From contig JAGMUV010000044.1 in assembly GCA_020744425.1 (NCBI GenBank), positions 248,001-312,000 of the forward strand: 64,000 nt of DNA, given 5' to 3'. The notes beneath the pieces are model-generated. The model saw nothing but the letters and a program-made list of their open reading frames with translations. It did not search any database and was not told the origin of the DNA. Each line of letters starts with the position of its first letter. The stretch's first letter is position 1. Of the stretch, positions 28,908 through 40,712 are shown piece by piece. This DNA comes from Dactylonectria macrodidyma. Lineage: Eukaryota > Ascomycota > Sordariomycetes > Hypocreales > Nectriaceae. Made by a program: the position numbers and the translations under genes.

Positions 28908-31900
28908 AAGGCGCTTAAAATGGCTGCGTAAGCGTAAGTTATTAAATTCTTACGATCGCTAGATAATGAAGACTTTTCATTTCTATTATGCTTTCTTAGG
29001 CCCTTAGCTTAGTTTAATTAGTTAATTATCGTTAGAATGCTCTAGTATGTCTATATCTATAATAGCTATATTAACCTAGGCTTATAATCATTTTAGTAGC
29101 TTAAGTACTTTTAAATATTCTTTATAGAATTCTTTTAATTATATTAGTATATTCTTAAAGTTTTTAATAGAGTACTATTTATTATTAGGGTTATATCTAA
29201 CTTAGTTTACTTTATATTAAAGCTATTTATTATACTTATTATATTATAATTCTTTAATTTTATAAACCTTATACTTTTTAGTACTATTAATAACTTTAGA
29301 TAGTAGTAGGTCTTTATCTTACCTTAGTATAGGATTATTAGGATAATGCTATAACCGATCTATATATAGAGTTAGGTTTATATACTATAAGGAGAGTAAG
29401 TCTAAGTAATATAAATGCCTGACTTATTCTATAATAGTCTATAGCTCTCTCTTCTTCTAGTCTAATGCTTAGTTAGGTCTTATACTTATAAGTCTATGTA
29501 TATTAATCCAGACTTTATTCCTAACTATAAAATCTAGTTCTTAGTGCTTCTTATTAGCTTAGTAGATTTACTATTCTTATGCTTAGTAGAGATTCTACTT
29601 AGTAACTTTAATAGAGTCTGTAATCTACTTAGTATACTATTAGGTATCCTCCTTCGATAAACATTCAGCTTTTATTTTATAGCTCTTAAGGTCAGTTCTC
29701 TTATCCTAGTTAAGTTAGGATTAGAGTAAGTGGCTAAGTAATAGTCTTACTAGTTCTATACCTAGTAACTTATAGTAAAGATTTATTTATATATAGTCTA
29801 TTAATAGTAATAATTCACTCTAATTATTTTAGTAATAGTTAATAAATAGCTATAGTTAGTAATTTAAATACTGGTTATAGATCTTAGTATTCCTATCTAT
29901 TTAAGAATGCTTTACTATACTTAGTTTCTACTTTATTCTAATAAGCTTATATAGCTTATTTATAAAAGCAGTAATAAACTATAGTCCTTAGTCTAATATT
30001 ACTATCTCTAGTACTTTAAAAATATAGTAAATATAGTAATAGTATATATATATAACGTCCTTTACTATTACTATCTAATAGTAAGGTATAAAAAAAGCAA
30101 TCTTACTAAGCTAATTAATAACTACTTATATATAGTTATATCCATTCTTATCCTTAAGTATATAATAGAAGTCTATTATAATATATTACTATATCTAGTA
30201 TAGGACTTCTAATAAGTATAGTAATCTAGGGGTCTTATCTCTATTAGTATAAGCTCTTCTATATAGCTTATAATTTACTTAGAACTAATTAATATTAACT
30301 AATAAGCCTAACTACTAGAACCTTTTAATAACTAATCTAACGGTTTTATTATATTCTAAGTAGGCTATATTAAGCTTATAGTAGTTCTCCTTAATAACTA
30401 GTATTTAAAGAATACCTTCATCTAGAATAAAAATGTACTAGTTTTAGTAAACTATACCTTTGTCTATCGTCTAACTATTAGCCTTCTTTTCTGCATTCTC
30501 TTAATAAGGCTATGATTAAAGAGAGGCCCTATTAGCCCGAAGGATGGCATTAAGTAGCTGCCATCCCTCCAGCGCCTGGATAGCCTCTCTTCTAGAGCTG
30601 ACTAAAGACTTAATAGCTTTAGCCCTAATTAATACTACCTCTAGTCCTTCTTTAGAATCGGGCTTAGTATAGAGGCTAGCTATGACCTTATAGTTAATAG
30701 AACTAATCACTAGGTCCTGACTTAGTAATACCCTATTCTATATAGCTTCTTATTATACTTTCTATATAGCCAGTTTAGATAACTTCTAAAATAGAGCATT
30801 TACTATAATATTCTCTTGCTCTAAATAGTAAGTAATCTTAAAGTTATAAAGTACTAGGTTATTTACTTATTGCGCTTACTTACTATTAAGGCATTATTTA
30901 GTTAAGAAGTACTTAAAGGCTTTATAATTAGTAATAACTAAGAATTGCTATTAGAGCCCTAAGAGCTTAGCATTCTATTCTTTTAAGGCTAATACTACTA
31001 TAAGCATCTCCTAATTATAAATCGGGTAATATATCTCTATATTATTTATTATCTTAAAGAAGAAAGCTATAGAATACTAGTCCCTATCTTCACTCTTTTA
31101 GGTTAGTATTATAACTATTACACTTCCTAATATATTAGTCTTAATAATTATATTATAAAGAGAGTTATACTAGGCCTAGTACGGAGCTAATGAAATTACT
31201 AACTTTATAGCCTTTATTATAATTATCTCCTCTTCAGTCTACTTCTATAAGATCCCCTTCTTTATTAATAGTATAAGTAGTCACACTATCTAACTATAAA
31301 ACTTAACGAACTTTTAGTAAAAGTTATAAAACCTAAGGAAGGCTTATACTCTTTATATATTTATTAGTTCTTCTTAGTCTATAATAGCCTTTATCTTCTT
31401 TAAGTCTATTTAGATCCTATTTATTATAATTATAAAGCCTAAGAACTCTGTCTTTATAATATAGAATTCTAATTTATTAATATCTATTTATAACCCTATT
31501 ATAACTAGTTATTCTAAGATTATATTAATATATACTTTATAATCCTTAATATTTTTTAAGTAAATAAGAATATTATTAATATATACTATATAGTAAATAT
31601 TTAAAAGATCTATTAGAATATAGTTAATATAAGCCTAGAAGTGCGAAGGGCTATTAATTAGACTAAATAGTACTACTTTATACTTATAAGTACTATACTA
31701 AGTCTTAAAGGCTATAAGATCCTCAGATTCTAAAGATATCTGCATTTAATAAAAGGCCTATTAGATATTAAGTTTTATAAATACTTTTACCTTTACTAGC
31801 CTTAACTAAGTTTCTTCTATTAGGGGTAGTATATAATGTTCCTTTACTATTAACTCATTAAGCTTCTTATAGTCTATATAGAAGCGCTATTTACTATTCT

Positions 31901-34799
31901 TCTTTTTTATAAATAAGACTAGTAATACATATAGTGCATTAGCTGCTAGTATAATAAATCCTTTTTATAAGTACTCCTTAATATAGTTCTTTATTACTTT
32001 TAGCTATTTAAGGCTTAATTTATATATTAGCAGGACCTTCTAACTATTAGAGATTAACTCTTTTAATTCTAGCTTTATATTAACACCTGGTTAGTAAAGT
32101 AATAAAACATTAGACTCAGCCTTAAAGAAAGCATATTATAAGTATAAGTACTATTAAAGTAACTTTGACTCTACTTTCTCTTTTAATTCAGGCATATCTT
32201 TATAAAGGTTCTCCCCTCCGGCTTCTCTCTATTCTAATTATTCTTTAATAATCTTATCGATCTCCTAGAGGGTGACTTTACTAATCTATTTAGTATCCTC
32301 TTACTTAACCACCCTCTCCTACTACTTACTAATACTAATAATACTGATTTTAATTATAATTCTTTTAGTATTAATTATTAGTCACTATAATAGGTCGGCT
32401 TGGATTATTACTAGCTTAGTATTAAAGTCCTTTATTAGAAAAGAGGGCACTATATCTCTTAATGCTCTATTCATCTTAGCTATATTCTCTTTAGCATTAT
32501 CTAACCATTGCTTCCTTAGTAAGCAATCTCCTTTCCTAAGGATCCGATCCTTATAGGCCTTCTTTCATTCTGCGCTTAGTTAGTTATATTATTCTATATC
32601 AGCCTGGTCTACTAGCCTTGAATAGCGAGGGCCCTTTAATGAAAATATTAGTATTATAATATCACTACTAAAGTAATCCTTTAGCCTATTATTAGGCTAT
32701 TATAAGTAGTGATATTTAGTAGAGATTTTTATATTATACTTCTTAAACCACTTCCTCCTAATAATCAGCTCTTAATATATCTTGAGTTCTAATATTAGAC
32801 AATTTAGCTATCGTCTACTATTTATATCCAGCATTATTACTATAATATAAATAATCTATTATTATCTACCCTTATATCTTTTAATAGTAAGTCCCTACTC
32901 TAGGATTAGGATTTAATAGCTCTATAGTTATTAGTATATCCTTAGGGCTAGATCCTTATTTATAAAGACATAACTATCCGCTCTAGTATTATATAGACCT
33001 TTAACTTTAATTACTAACCCTGAACTTATTATCGTATAGGAACAGTAAAGCTTCTCCCTACTAAGTAGTTTATCTATATTAATCGAGCCTTTATTAAAGA
33101 TTAGTAACTATAATTCAGGTCTTAAAAAGAAGACTTCTTCTAAGACTCATCTTTTTCTAACTTAGAGGATGACTTATCTAATTCATTAGGGATTATAATA
33201 GTAATCATCCGCTCTGCCTTCTTAGCCTTAGTATGAACTTTGTTTACTTCGCCTCCCTTTAGACACTCTTAATAAGTATAGCTAACTTTCTTATACTTAA
33301 AGCACTTCCTTTCTTTAACTAGTTTATAAACCTTTAAGTCCTTAAAAGTCTATTTACTATTAATCTTAATCTTTAAGTACTTAAGTATTGAAGTTACTGA
33401 CTTCTTAGTATCCTTCTTCCTAGTAATAATACTATTGCTCTTACTGGTTTATAACTTATTAGTCTTCTTACTATCTTTCTTTATTAAGGTCTTTGCATAG
33501 GCCTCTTCTATTACTATAATATTACTAAGTGCTGCTATAAAGGTATTAAAGCTTACCTTTTTAGTAAAGCGCTATATAACTATAGTACGTTTTATTTCTA
33601 CTAGCACTTTATTATAGAGCTCTTCTTTCTAATCCCTTTTAAAGATCTTAGCATTATTCGCTATGACTAAGAACTTAATATAGAAGCTATACTAGCTACT
33701 ATTAGTATAGTATCTTAAGGCCTTAAACTCCTCTTACGTCTTAATCTTCTTATTCTTATTCTAGAAGAGGGTCGTTAGGGCTTAGAAGACATCTTTAGTA
33801 GTCTTAAAGGCATCTTCCTCTGCGTTCTTAGGCATGCGAGGGCATAAATAGGCAGCCGTAATACCCTTATAATAACTGAAAATATAATATACTTTATCCT
33901 CCTCTTCAGAGTAGTCTTATAGGCTATTGCATCATAGCTTGCATCTGGCCTTAATAAGCCAGTCTTCAAAGTCCGATTCCTTACTATTATTAAGCTTAGG
34001 TAAGTCACTCTCTTGCTTTTAGTATAGCTTAGTTTTAGCTATTATCTTACTCCTAAGAGGCATATCTTCATAAAGAAAGATAGTATAATATACTGCTTTT
34101 AATTATACTAGTTCTTTATTAATCCGTATTACCTTAGTATAGGCTATCGCTTTAGCCTTAATTACCTTATTATACTCTTTAATGAGTTACTCGGTTATCT
34201 TAATATACTTATTATATAGCTTAATAAGCTTATCTTACTACTCTCTAATTACTAATTGCTTAGTAAAATTGCGAATTATTAAAGCTTACACTTCAGAGTA
34301 TTTCTAGACTATTAATTCAATATTATTAGTATTAATTAGAAGGTTCTTAAATCTCCTATCCTAGTCTTTTATATAGACTATAAATCGGCCGTTATTTATA
34401 ATCTTATAGGTTTAAGCATTTAAATCTTCTTTAATAAAATCTACTATAAGTTATATAAAAGGTCTAATAGATATCCCTTCATTATCTTCTATATTAGTAA
34501 TCCCTTTACTATCCTTATTTATAGACTTAGTAAAGTACTACTAGACTTACTAATAAAAGGCACTCTCTTAGTATGCCTTATTAATGCCCTCTTTATTAAC
34601 ACTCTATACGCTTAACTTAGAGCTCCTAGTTATATTAACTACTAATTAGTTCTAGTTAATAGTAGTTTGCTATTCATACTTATATCTTACTATAAGTAAG
34701 TAGATCTATAATTAGATTTAATATAATAATTAACTTTATACTAATATATATTAGAGTTAATTAAGATATAAGTAAAAAGAATAAATAATTATAATATAA

Positions 34800-34992
34800 T
34801 ATTATAGACTAGATAAGATCAACTCAAGAGGTAATACTACTATATTATGAGAATACTATAATAAAGAGGAAAGAGAAAGCGGGCAGGCGCGTAAACACGC
34901 AGATACGTTAATAGTCCCTATAGCCTGCCCTGTGCGTCCTAGTTACATATCGACCCCACCCTGGGTCCAGCACTCCAGACGCTCCCGTCACA
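34800..34992 (-). repeat. LTR (5' LTR in element orientation)
   Basis: 193 bp, ends 'CCCGTCACA' on the plus strand. Gap-free match to 28701-28893. Its left end 'TATTATAGACTAG' is the transition-mutated form of 'TGTCACGGGCCAG'. Confidence 0.9.
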
Positions 34993-34997
34993 TCTTA
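34993..34997 (+). repeat. 5-bp target-site duplication, right
   Basis: 'tctta' directly after the right LTR, identical to 28696-28700. Confidence 0.85.
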
Positions 34998-35500
34998 AGC
35001 CTATCTAAAGTATTTATATACTTATATTCCTAAGTACTATTAACTTTTAATTAATAAATAAGATTTATTACTATGACTATTAGGTCTATATAATATATAT
35101 AACATTTTTATCTTAAGGAGGGTATAGTATTAATAAAGCATAGAAAATTAGTAATATAAATAAGTCACTTAAAGATAAGGCTACTTAATTATTAAGAGCT
35201 ATATATTAAAAGAGGGTGATCTATAATAATATATAACTTATAAACATATTATTCAATCCTAAGACTAACGGGGTTATAGTAATTGACTTTAAATAGGCTT
35301 TATTACTTAAGCTGCTTTAGCATCCGTTAGTATAGCTAGTGCTAAATAAGCGAGCATAGAAGTCAGAGATAATAGATATTAAGAAGGTGACTAGTAATTT
35401 AAGTAAGTGAAATTAGTTAAGTTAAAGCTTTTTAGAGGATATTTTATTAGCAAAGATGGCTTTCTTTAAGTAGAATGTTCACTAAGGGATATGAGTTACG
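34998..35500 (+). pseudogene. Kinase-like gene relic, 3' part
   Basis: Continues the frame broken at 28700: right after the duplication the codons read on to 'KIYYYDY*VYIIYITFLS*GG', then 'NGVIVIDFK*ALLLKLL', then 'LVLNKRA*KSEIIDIKKVTS' and 'FLEDILLAKMAFFK'. 'VIVIDF(E/K)' is the Asp of the kinase-like metal-binding motif (DFG-like position) and 'NKRAWKSE' is typical of the family. RIP-type stops are throughout. Normal base composition returns near 35440. Confidence 0.65.
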
Positions 35501-36573
35501 AGGGCTCCTTATTAGTAAATCCGAGAACGGCCGAAACGCATCGATATCAGTTCCATCGGGTAAATACAGTACTGCACAGTAATGTACTTGTCCAGATTTA
35601 GATACGCAGAAGTGTTCAGCCAGCCACGGACAGGCCTCGAACGGTATGCCTCTAAACCGTCGTGCAGATCTTAATACTAGCAGAGCTCTTTTGCAGCTTC
35701 TTTCAGTAGTCACTTAAGATAAGTGCCATGCATGTATTAGCGCCGTCACAACACGTTCTCGTACCACACCCCTGTTCAACTATCCTTGTGGGGATCTTCG
35801 ATGTAGCTAGCTACGGCACTCCTCTCTGCCAAGGTCAAAGCGCAACTCCGGACCCTTCTGAGTGTGACGCCGAATCTGCATTGGGTTCCCGACCAGAAGT
35901 TTACCCGTGATTCCTCGCAGATCAGGCCTCTTCTCCATGAGGCAAGCAGAGAAGTGAGACTCTACCCTCGGCAACTTGAGAGAGCTTTAACAATCAAACT
36001 GTCATTCACGCGCCCAGCGAGTACTGCAAAGGGCCTCAATTAGTCGAAAATTTTGTTCTGATAGACACACACATCGTGTTAACCCATCTTTGATCTCATC
36101 TTCCTATCGTCTACACCTGGAGCTCCGGGTAACATGGCACAGAAAGTGCGACAGGCCGAAGGCCTTCAGGGGTACCGGTCGGAACGACCCGACTCGTTAC
36201 CGAAACGTCCCCAGCTAGGTCTTCCAGTCGCCGCGCTATTATACCCTTTTGAATTAAATGTGAGCCAAGACTTTTCTTATGTCAGCGACCAACTTGTCAA
36301 ACTCCAATCCATTAAATATTCCAAACCACAATAACTTATTCCACAGGATAGTGAAAAATATGGGACTAGGCTCATTTGGTTGCATTTTCTTGCTCTATTG
36401 TCCATATGATTTTTGCTCTGTTCTGAAAAACTTTTGTGTTCGGAACTCACCCGTCATCCCTAACCCCCATATGACCATATGACCATATGACCGGGAGATG
36501 ACCGGGAGATCAACCGGGTATGAACGGAAACGGCGGAGCTCGGAACGGAACAAACAGACCCCGGTGGAAGTGG

Positions 36574-36838
36574 TGTGTGGTCGAACTGGTCGAACGAGAC
36601 CGCGTTCAACCACGTTCGACCAAAAGTGAAACCTTGACCTTAAATGGTCGAATAGGTCGCGCATTCGACCACGATCGACCAAGCAAATCAGAATGGTATA
36701 TATAGCTTCACTCATTCCCACTTCACATGTCTAGATAGCTCTCCAGCTTTTCAATACAATTTGATTACTTAAGAATACCTCTTGATATTATCAGACGTGA
36801 TACGCCACCCTACGCTCAGTACGCTACGCCCCGTCACA
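36574..36838 (+). repeat. LTR-like segment with repeated GGTCGA motif
   Basis: Begins 'TGTGTGGTCGAAC' and ends 'CCCCGTCACA'. It has about seven copies of GGTCGA(A/C) or its complement between 36577 and 36682, followed by 'gtatatatag' at 36696 and a CT-rich leader, an arrangement like the U3 region of an LTR. No target duplication and no partner LTR were found, so a solo LTR is only a possibility. Confidence 0.35.
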
Positions 36839-36884
36839 ACCGCTAACATAAACCAGTCAGGTTACGGTTTACTACGTTGGGAAC

Positions 36885-37069
36885 TGTGAGGGAACGATCA
36901 TGTGACTTTCATACTTTATGAATAGTCTCACTTTATGAATATTGTATAAATGGCTTCAAGTCAGAGCTTTCCTTAGGAATCTCTTTCTCTCCCTGTAAAC
37001 AATCATTTTGCCCAAGTCGCACTCGACCTCGTTCGTGCTTGTCTTGTCACAGGAACCTTGACCGTCACA
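36885..37069 (+). repeat. Second LTR-like segment
   Basis: 185 bp, begins 'TGTGAGGGAACG' and ends 'ACCGTCACA', with an internal 'tataaatgg' and a CT-rich run. Unlike 36574-36838 internally. Ends resemble those of the gypsy LTR at 34800-34992 (CCGTCACA). No flanking duplication. Confidence 0.3.
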
Positions 37070-37162
37070 CTTAAGGCCTTAGTTTTAGTTCCTTTAATAC
37101 CTAGTCTGACAGCCTCTGTCAATATCAAGTCGCTCGTTCACAAAATGAGGCAAGAATCACGA

Positions 37163-37186
37163 TCATCGTGAACAAGTTCACGATGA
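37163..37186. repeat. Perfect 11-bp palindrome
   Basis: 'tcatcgtgaac' + 'aa' + 'gttcacgatga' forms a perfect hairpin. A second perfect palindrome, 'aggcagcagcctgctgcct', lies at 37211-37229. Both are downstream of the esterase gene (minus strand) and could be terminator-like or protein-binding sites. Confidence 0.6.
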
Positions 37187-37380
37187 GAGTGAACGACCAC
37201 CACTAGCATCAGGCAGCAGCCTGCTGCCTATGAGATCGGCAGTTTGAACATAGGTATAAGAGACCGACCTTCTTCGCTCCTTTAGATAGAAAATCAAGAG
37301 TCTTTCGTTGCCCGATTCACAGGGGATCTTCTTCCCGGTCGTTGTTCAGTCATCCAAACAATCGTGTCGTGCGGTAGCCT

Positions 37381-38232
37381 CTAGATTGAATACTTCAGGA
37401 ATCGCGTCAACTCTGGTGTCCAGCTGAGTACAGGATTGTCGAGGGCCAAGCCCAACCCATGCCCGCCATTTGGTAGGACCAAGACTTGGGCGAGCCGCTC
37501 ATGCGCCGCCATGGCGTCAGCAAACAGATATGTGTTCTGCACAGGGACAGAGGCGTCGTTGGACGTATGGAACAGGAATGTCGGAGGCGTCGTCACAGAG
37601 ACCAGGTTCTGCGCCGATAGCTTGCTCTGCTCCTCAGTGGTCGCGTTGGCGCCAATGAGGTTATCACGCGAACCGACATGCGTGTACTTACCCTCAAGCG
37701 TAATAACGGGGTAAGCGAGGATGCCAAAGTCGATGCGGGCTTCTGGGTTGGTCAACGTTGTGGCCGCAAGGTGACCGCCAGCCGAGAAGCCCCAGATGCC
37801 AAGTTTCTTCGTTGTGGGCTTTTGCTTGCGAATGTAGTCCAGCGCGGCAAGTGCGTCGTTCTGAGGCTTGGGGTAGATCGGCGCAGTTGCATTGGAGGCC
37901 GTGGTGTAGTCGAGAACCCACGCATCGATGCCAAGCCTATTGAGGTACTCTGCTGGGGCATATCCCTCCTTGGCTATGGACACACGGATGTAGCCACCAC
38001 CGGGGCACACGAGGACTCCGATGCCAGTCGAATTGGCCGCCGGGAAATATGTGATTTGCGCAGGGTCGAGCCTACAGGACCAGTCAGCTATATGATCTCT
38101 CGATAGCGTTGGGGAGCCTGATTAATCTTACGTCTTTCCACTACCATAAGGGCCTCTTCTGTCGACTTCAGATGTCATGGCAGCTGCGCTATAAAGGAGC
38201 AATCCAAAGGCCAGTGCTAGAACACACTTCAT
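37381..38232 (-). CDS. Secreted alpha/beta-hydrolase esterase (BD-FAE/acetylxylan esterase-like)
   Basis: Two exons, 38132-38232 and 37381-38071, with a 60-nt intron (GTAAGA...TAG) joining 'GSGKT' to 'LDPAQITYF'. The protein is 263 residues. Residues 1-18 'MKCVLALAFGLLLYSAAA' are a signal peptide. The alpha/beta-hydrolase core shows an oxyanion 'CPGGGY', the nucleophile elbow 'GFSAGGHLA', an Asp region 'SNDASVPVQNT' and the catalytic His in 'PNGGHGLGL'. Length and motifs fit COG0657-type esterases such as acetylxylan or feruloyl esterases, so plant polysaccharide deacetylation is a likely role. Coding sequence is intact with normal GC. Confidence 0.85.
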
Positions 38233-38919
38233 GGTGCCTTTGTCTGACGGCTCGATTGGGATTACAAATGGGGCGATGGGTGCAGTTGGGATAAAGCTGC
38301 ACAGTCCCGTCCGACAAGATGGCCACACCACTTGAATCAACCCAGGAACAGCAGAATGTATTGCGATAAATCCGCATCCTGCTGAACAGTCCGGGGGCGG
38401 GGCAGCTTTAAGGGCTCTCGATTACCCCACGTCATCCAGCGTCGATTTTCTTTACCCGGTAAAGAACAGCGATCCCATTCGTGGGATATTCAAGTGGCCG
38501 GCCTCTCGGCATATTCGAACCCGAGATGCGACCACAATGCCAGGGTTCGGAAAGTCCCCCATTGATATCCGCCTGATATAACTACTTCATTAAGCTTTAT
38601 ATGATTTGAAATGTAGTTAGCTGGAGTTTATGCAGCATATTTCTAAATCCGGCCATTCAGTGCAGTAAATACCTACTTATTTGATTATTGTCGGGTATTC
38701 GGGAGGGACAAGTGGGAGGATGCTGTTGGGATTCTCAAGAGGGCGCGCTTCGGGACGGGGATAACAGGGATGGCCGCATATGTGGGGGATCAGGTCCTTC
38801 ATGTCCTTGCAATTCTGCATCTACGGGATATCGCTAGGCTTTATCCAGCAACCGCGCGTCACCCCCGCATGATTTATAAGCTATCCACCAGTAAGATTAA
38901 CTTACACGACGTCCCTCAT
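38233..38919. other. Intergenic upstream of the esterase
   Basis: Promoter region of the esterase (minus) and unremarkable sequence; no further gene supported. Confidence 0.5.
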
Positions 38920-39690
38920 TTAAACGGTGTCATTTTCAGAAGAGAATCAGGCCCATATTGTGATGAGTGTCGTTAAGGAATACGGAATTTTCACCCAGAT
39001 TGGATACTTTGTTTCAGACAATGCAGACTCGAATGATACATTAATGAATTCTCTATAGAAATGTACGCCTCTGTTAATTTATTGCTAGAACAGCACTAAT
39101 GATTAGTAGTATTAAACGAGAGGCATAATATCATATATTATAACGCAAAACATCACCGCCTTCGTTATAACAGTCATACTATCAACCTAGCAGCGCATGC
39201 ATTTATATTCCCAAAAACCGCACCCGACGAAGCCCCTACGAAAAAGCCAGGTTAAAAAGGACACTATAAGCGAATATATTAAGCCTTTAGACGCTAATAT
39301 ATTGAAGTGGAGGAAGACTAGTCGTCTTAGCAAGGTCCATAACATCGTTATCTTTATCTAATATAGTACACAATGGATACAGAGGTTTAAAGAGATTAAT
39401 AAGAAAAAGAGTCTTCTTTATAATAATAATATAAAATAGAACTTAAAGTACTAGATAGTTAAGAAAGCCATTAAGCTCCTGGATTAAATTAATTACTACG
39501 AGCAATAGATAGTATGCAAGTAGTTCAGACTCAAAATTCTCGAATCTCTAAAGTTTTCTTTTAACCTCTCGTTCTACTTTATTCTCATACTTAAGCAATA
39601 GGAGTAACATTAAATTATTCAATTCTATAGCTTAAGTAAACCCTTAACCTACGCAAATAAGGTCTAGGAAAACGGTTTCCAGAGCGTTCT
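38920..39690 (+). pseudogene. hAT-family transposase relic (RIP-degraded)
   Basis: Plus-strand fragments in order: 'VMSVVKEYGIFTQIGYFVSD' with 'NADSNDTLMNSL' (about 38960-39057), 'RLRYNSHTINLAAHAFIF' (about 39157), and 'WRKTSRLSKVHNIVIFI' then '*YSTQWIQRFKEI' (about 39308 on). This is the order of the catalytic region of fungal hAT transposases ('GY...DNA..NDT', 'R.RC..H..NL....F', 'W...G...KLHNI'). Frame breaks and TAG/TAA stops are common, the sequence is AT-rich, and no termini are visible. Confidence 0.7.
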
Positions 39691-40014
39691 CGCTATCTAG
39701 CAATAGTATACTCTTATATATTAGCTATAAATAGCTTTATCTTGTTATAGTCCGCGAGACGATCTTGAGTCTCAACCTTACTCAATTTAGTTAGTTTTAT
39801 ACTTAGGCCATGCGGCTCTTCACACGCTGTACGATATGATATTACAATACGATATTACTTAAATACAGTATAATACCGTAGGCCGTGCAGTGCACCGAAT
39901 TCTTAAACAATCTAGTGCAATATGGGGTTTAAAAAATATCATATACGGTATTTTGCACTATTTACTTCACTGTCTCTGTCTCCCCGTAAGAGCCTGTTCC
40001 TCCTCCTTGCGACC
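39691..40014. other. AT-rich sequence between hAT relic and small pseudogene
   Basis: No gene. Includes 'aatacgatattac' and related near-repeats around 39830-39950. Nothing else recognised. Confidence 0.4.
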
Positions 40015-40527
40015 ATGGCCTTTGCAAGCCACGTCGCCGAGCTCTACCGGGAAATCCTCCAAAGACGCGACACACCCCGTATATTTGATGATAGTGCCAC
40101 TGAATAAGAGAAGAAGTGGCAGCCTGCGATGGACTTGTAAGTTGCAATTCAGCAGAGGTACGGATGGTGCCGGCCTTGGGGCAGTGACACAGATAGCTGC
40201 TATAACTTGTCCGACATCGACAGGGACGGGAACATCAAGGTAGCCTACCACAAAGACGGTGGTTCCACCCATTGTATCCGCTTCGCAAATGAAAAGGACA
40301 GTGAGATCGAGAACCACGAAGGGGTGTGGTTCATTGGCCCGCTCGTTGGCTACAATGGCTTTCGTACCCCTGAGCTTCGCGAGAAGCTGATGACGCATGA
40401 CTTTGGCTCGGAATCAGTTGGCATTAAGGATTCTAGGTACAAAGTCAACTTTGACAGAACCCGCGATGACAGCAACGACGGCAGTCACAACATGGTTGAG
40501 GGGTTTGATAGCGGTTATGACCAGTGA
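40015..40527 (+). pseudogene. Small protein pseudogene with two nonsense codons
   Basis: From ATG 40015 the frame reads 'MAFASHVAELYREILQRRDT' then 'PRIFDDSATE', a TAA, 'EKKWQPAMDL', a second TAA, 'VAIQQRYGWCRPWGSD', and is then open to 40527 ('IKVAYHKDGGSTHCIRFANE', 'LREKLMTHDFGSESVGIKD'). Codon use stays coding-like on both sides of the stops, and both TAA codons could be single C-to-T changes from CAA. No intron of sensible size removes them. Family unknown. The last codons (40524 on) overlap the beginning of an unrelated frame. Confidence 0.5.
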
Positions 40528-40712
40528 TCGGTCTCCGCTTCCAGGAGCATGAGCTACTTCCTTTCTTAAGTGTATTTATATCTAGCCCGTTCTCACAGTT
40601 GTCAGGGCCTGAGCGTCTGGGTTGGGCTCATGGAGGTACCATCCCGTGCTCGAGTCTACATTGGAATGGAGAATATCAATCGGTGCACACTCAAGCCTCA
40701 TTTTTTGCCAAC

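Larger units (their letters stand above)
28701..34992 (-). mobile_element. Ty3/gypsy LTR retrotransposon, RIP-inactivated
   Basis: 6,292 bp with 193-bp direct LTRs and a 5-bp duplication 'tctta', the usual size for Ty3/gypsy. The element runs on the minus strand. Its polypurine tract abuts the LTR at 28894-28907. Despite stops in every frame, the order of domains is legible on the minus strand: a CCHC zinc knuckle 'CFKYKKVSYTY*EC' near 33265-33300; reverse transcriptase 'RFYIDYKKLNELIVKEHY' near 31850-31895 and the palm motif (degraded 'YLDDILI..S') near 31560-31600; integrase core 'IDFYYILKDKNGYNYI' followed by 'LSKIA' near 30105-30175. It is inserted in a kinase-like gene, so it is younger than that copy. 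Confidence 0.9.
35501..37380. other. Intergenic with LTR-like/promoter-like segments
   Basis: A minus-strand frame at 35447-35713 (88 codons) has unremarkable composition and no recognised domain. From 36460 the DNA contains short tandem words ('catatgac' three times, 'gaccgggagat' twice), a cluster of GGTCGAA/TTCGACC words with a TATA box, two segments with TG...CCGTCACA ends and two perfect palindromes. Described separately. Confidence 0.5.

Noticed and set aside
30516..30710. 64-codon minus-strand frame in the AT-rich block
   Set aside because: Chance open piece of the RIPed gypsy element, not a gene.
32272..32556. 94-codon hydrophobic plus-strand frame
   Set aside because: AT-rich sense-opposite frame in the RIPed element; Leu/Ile runs reflect base composition.
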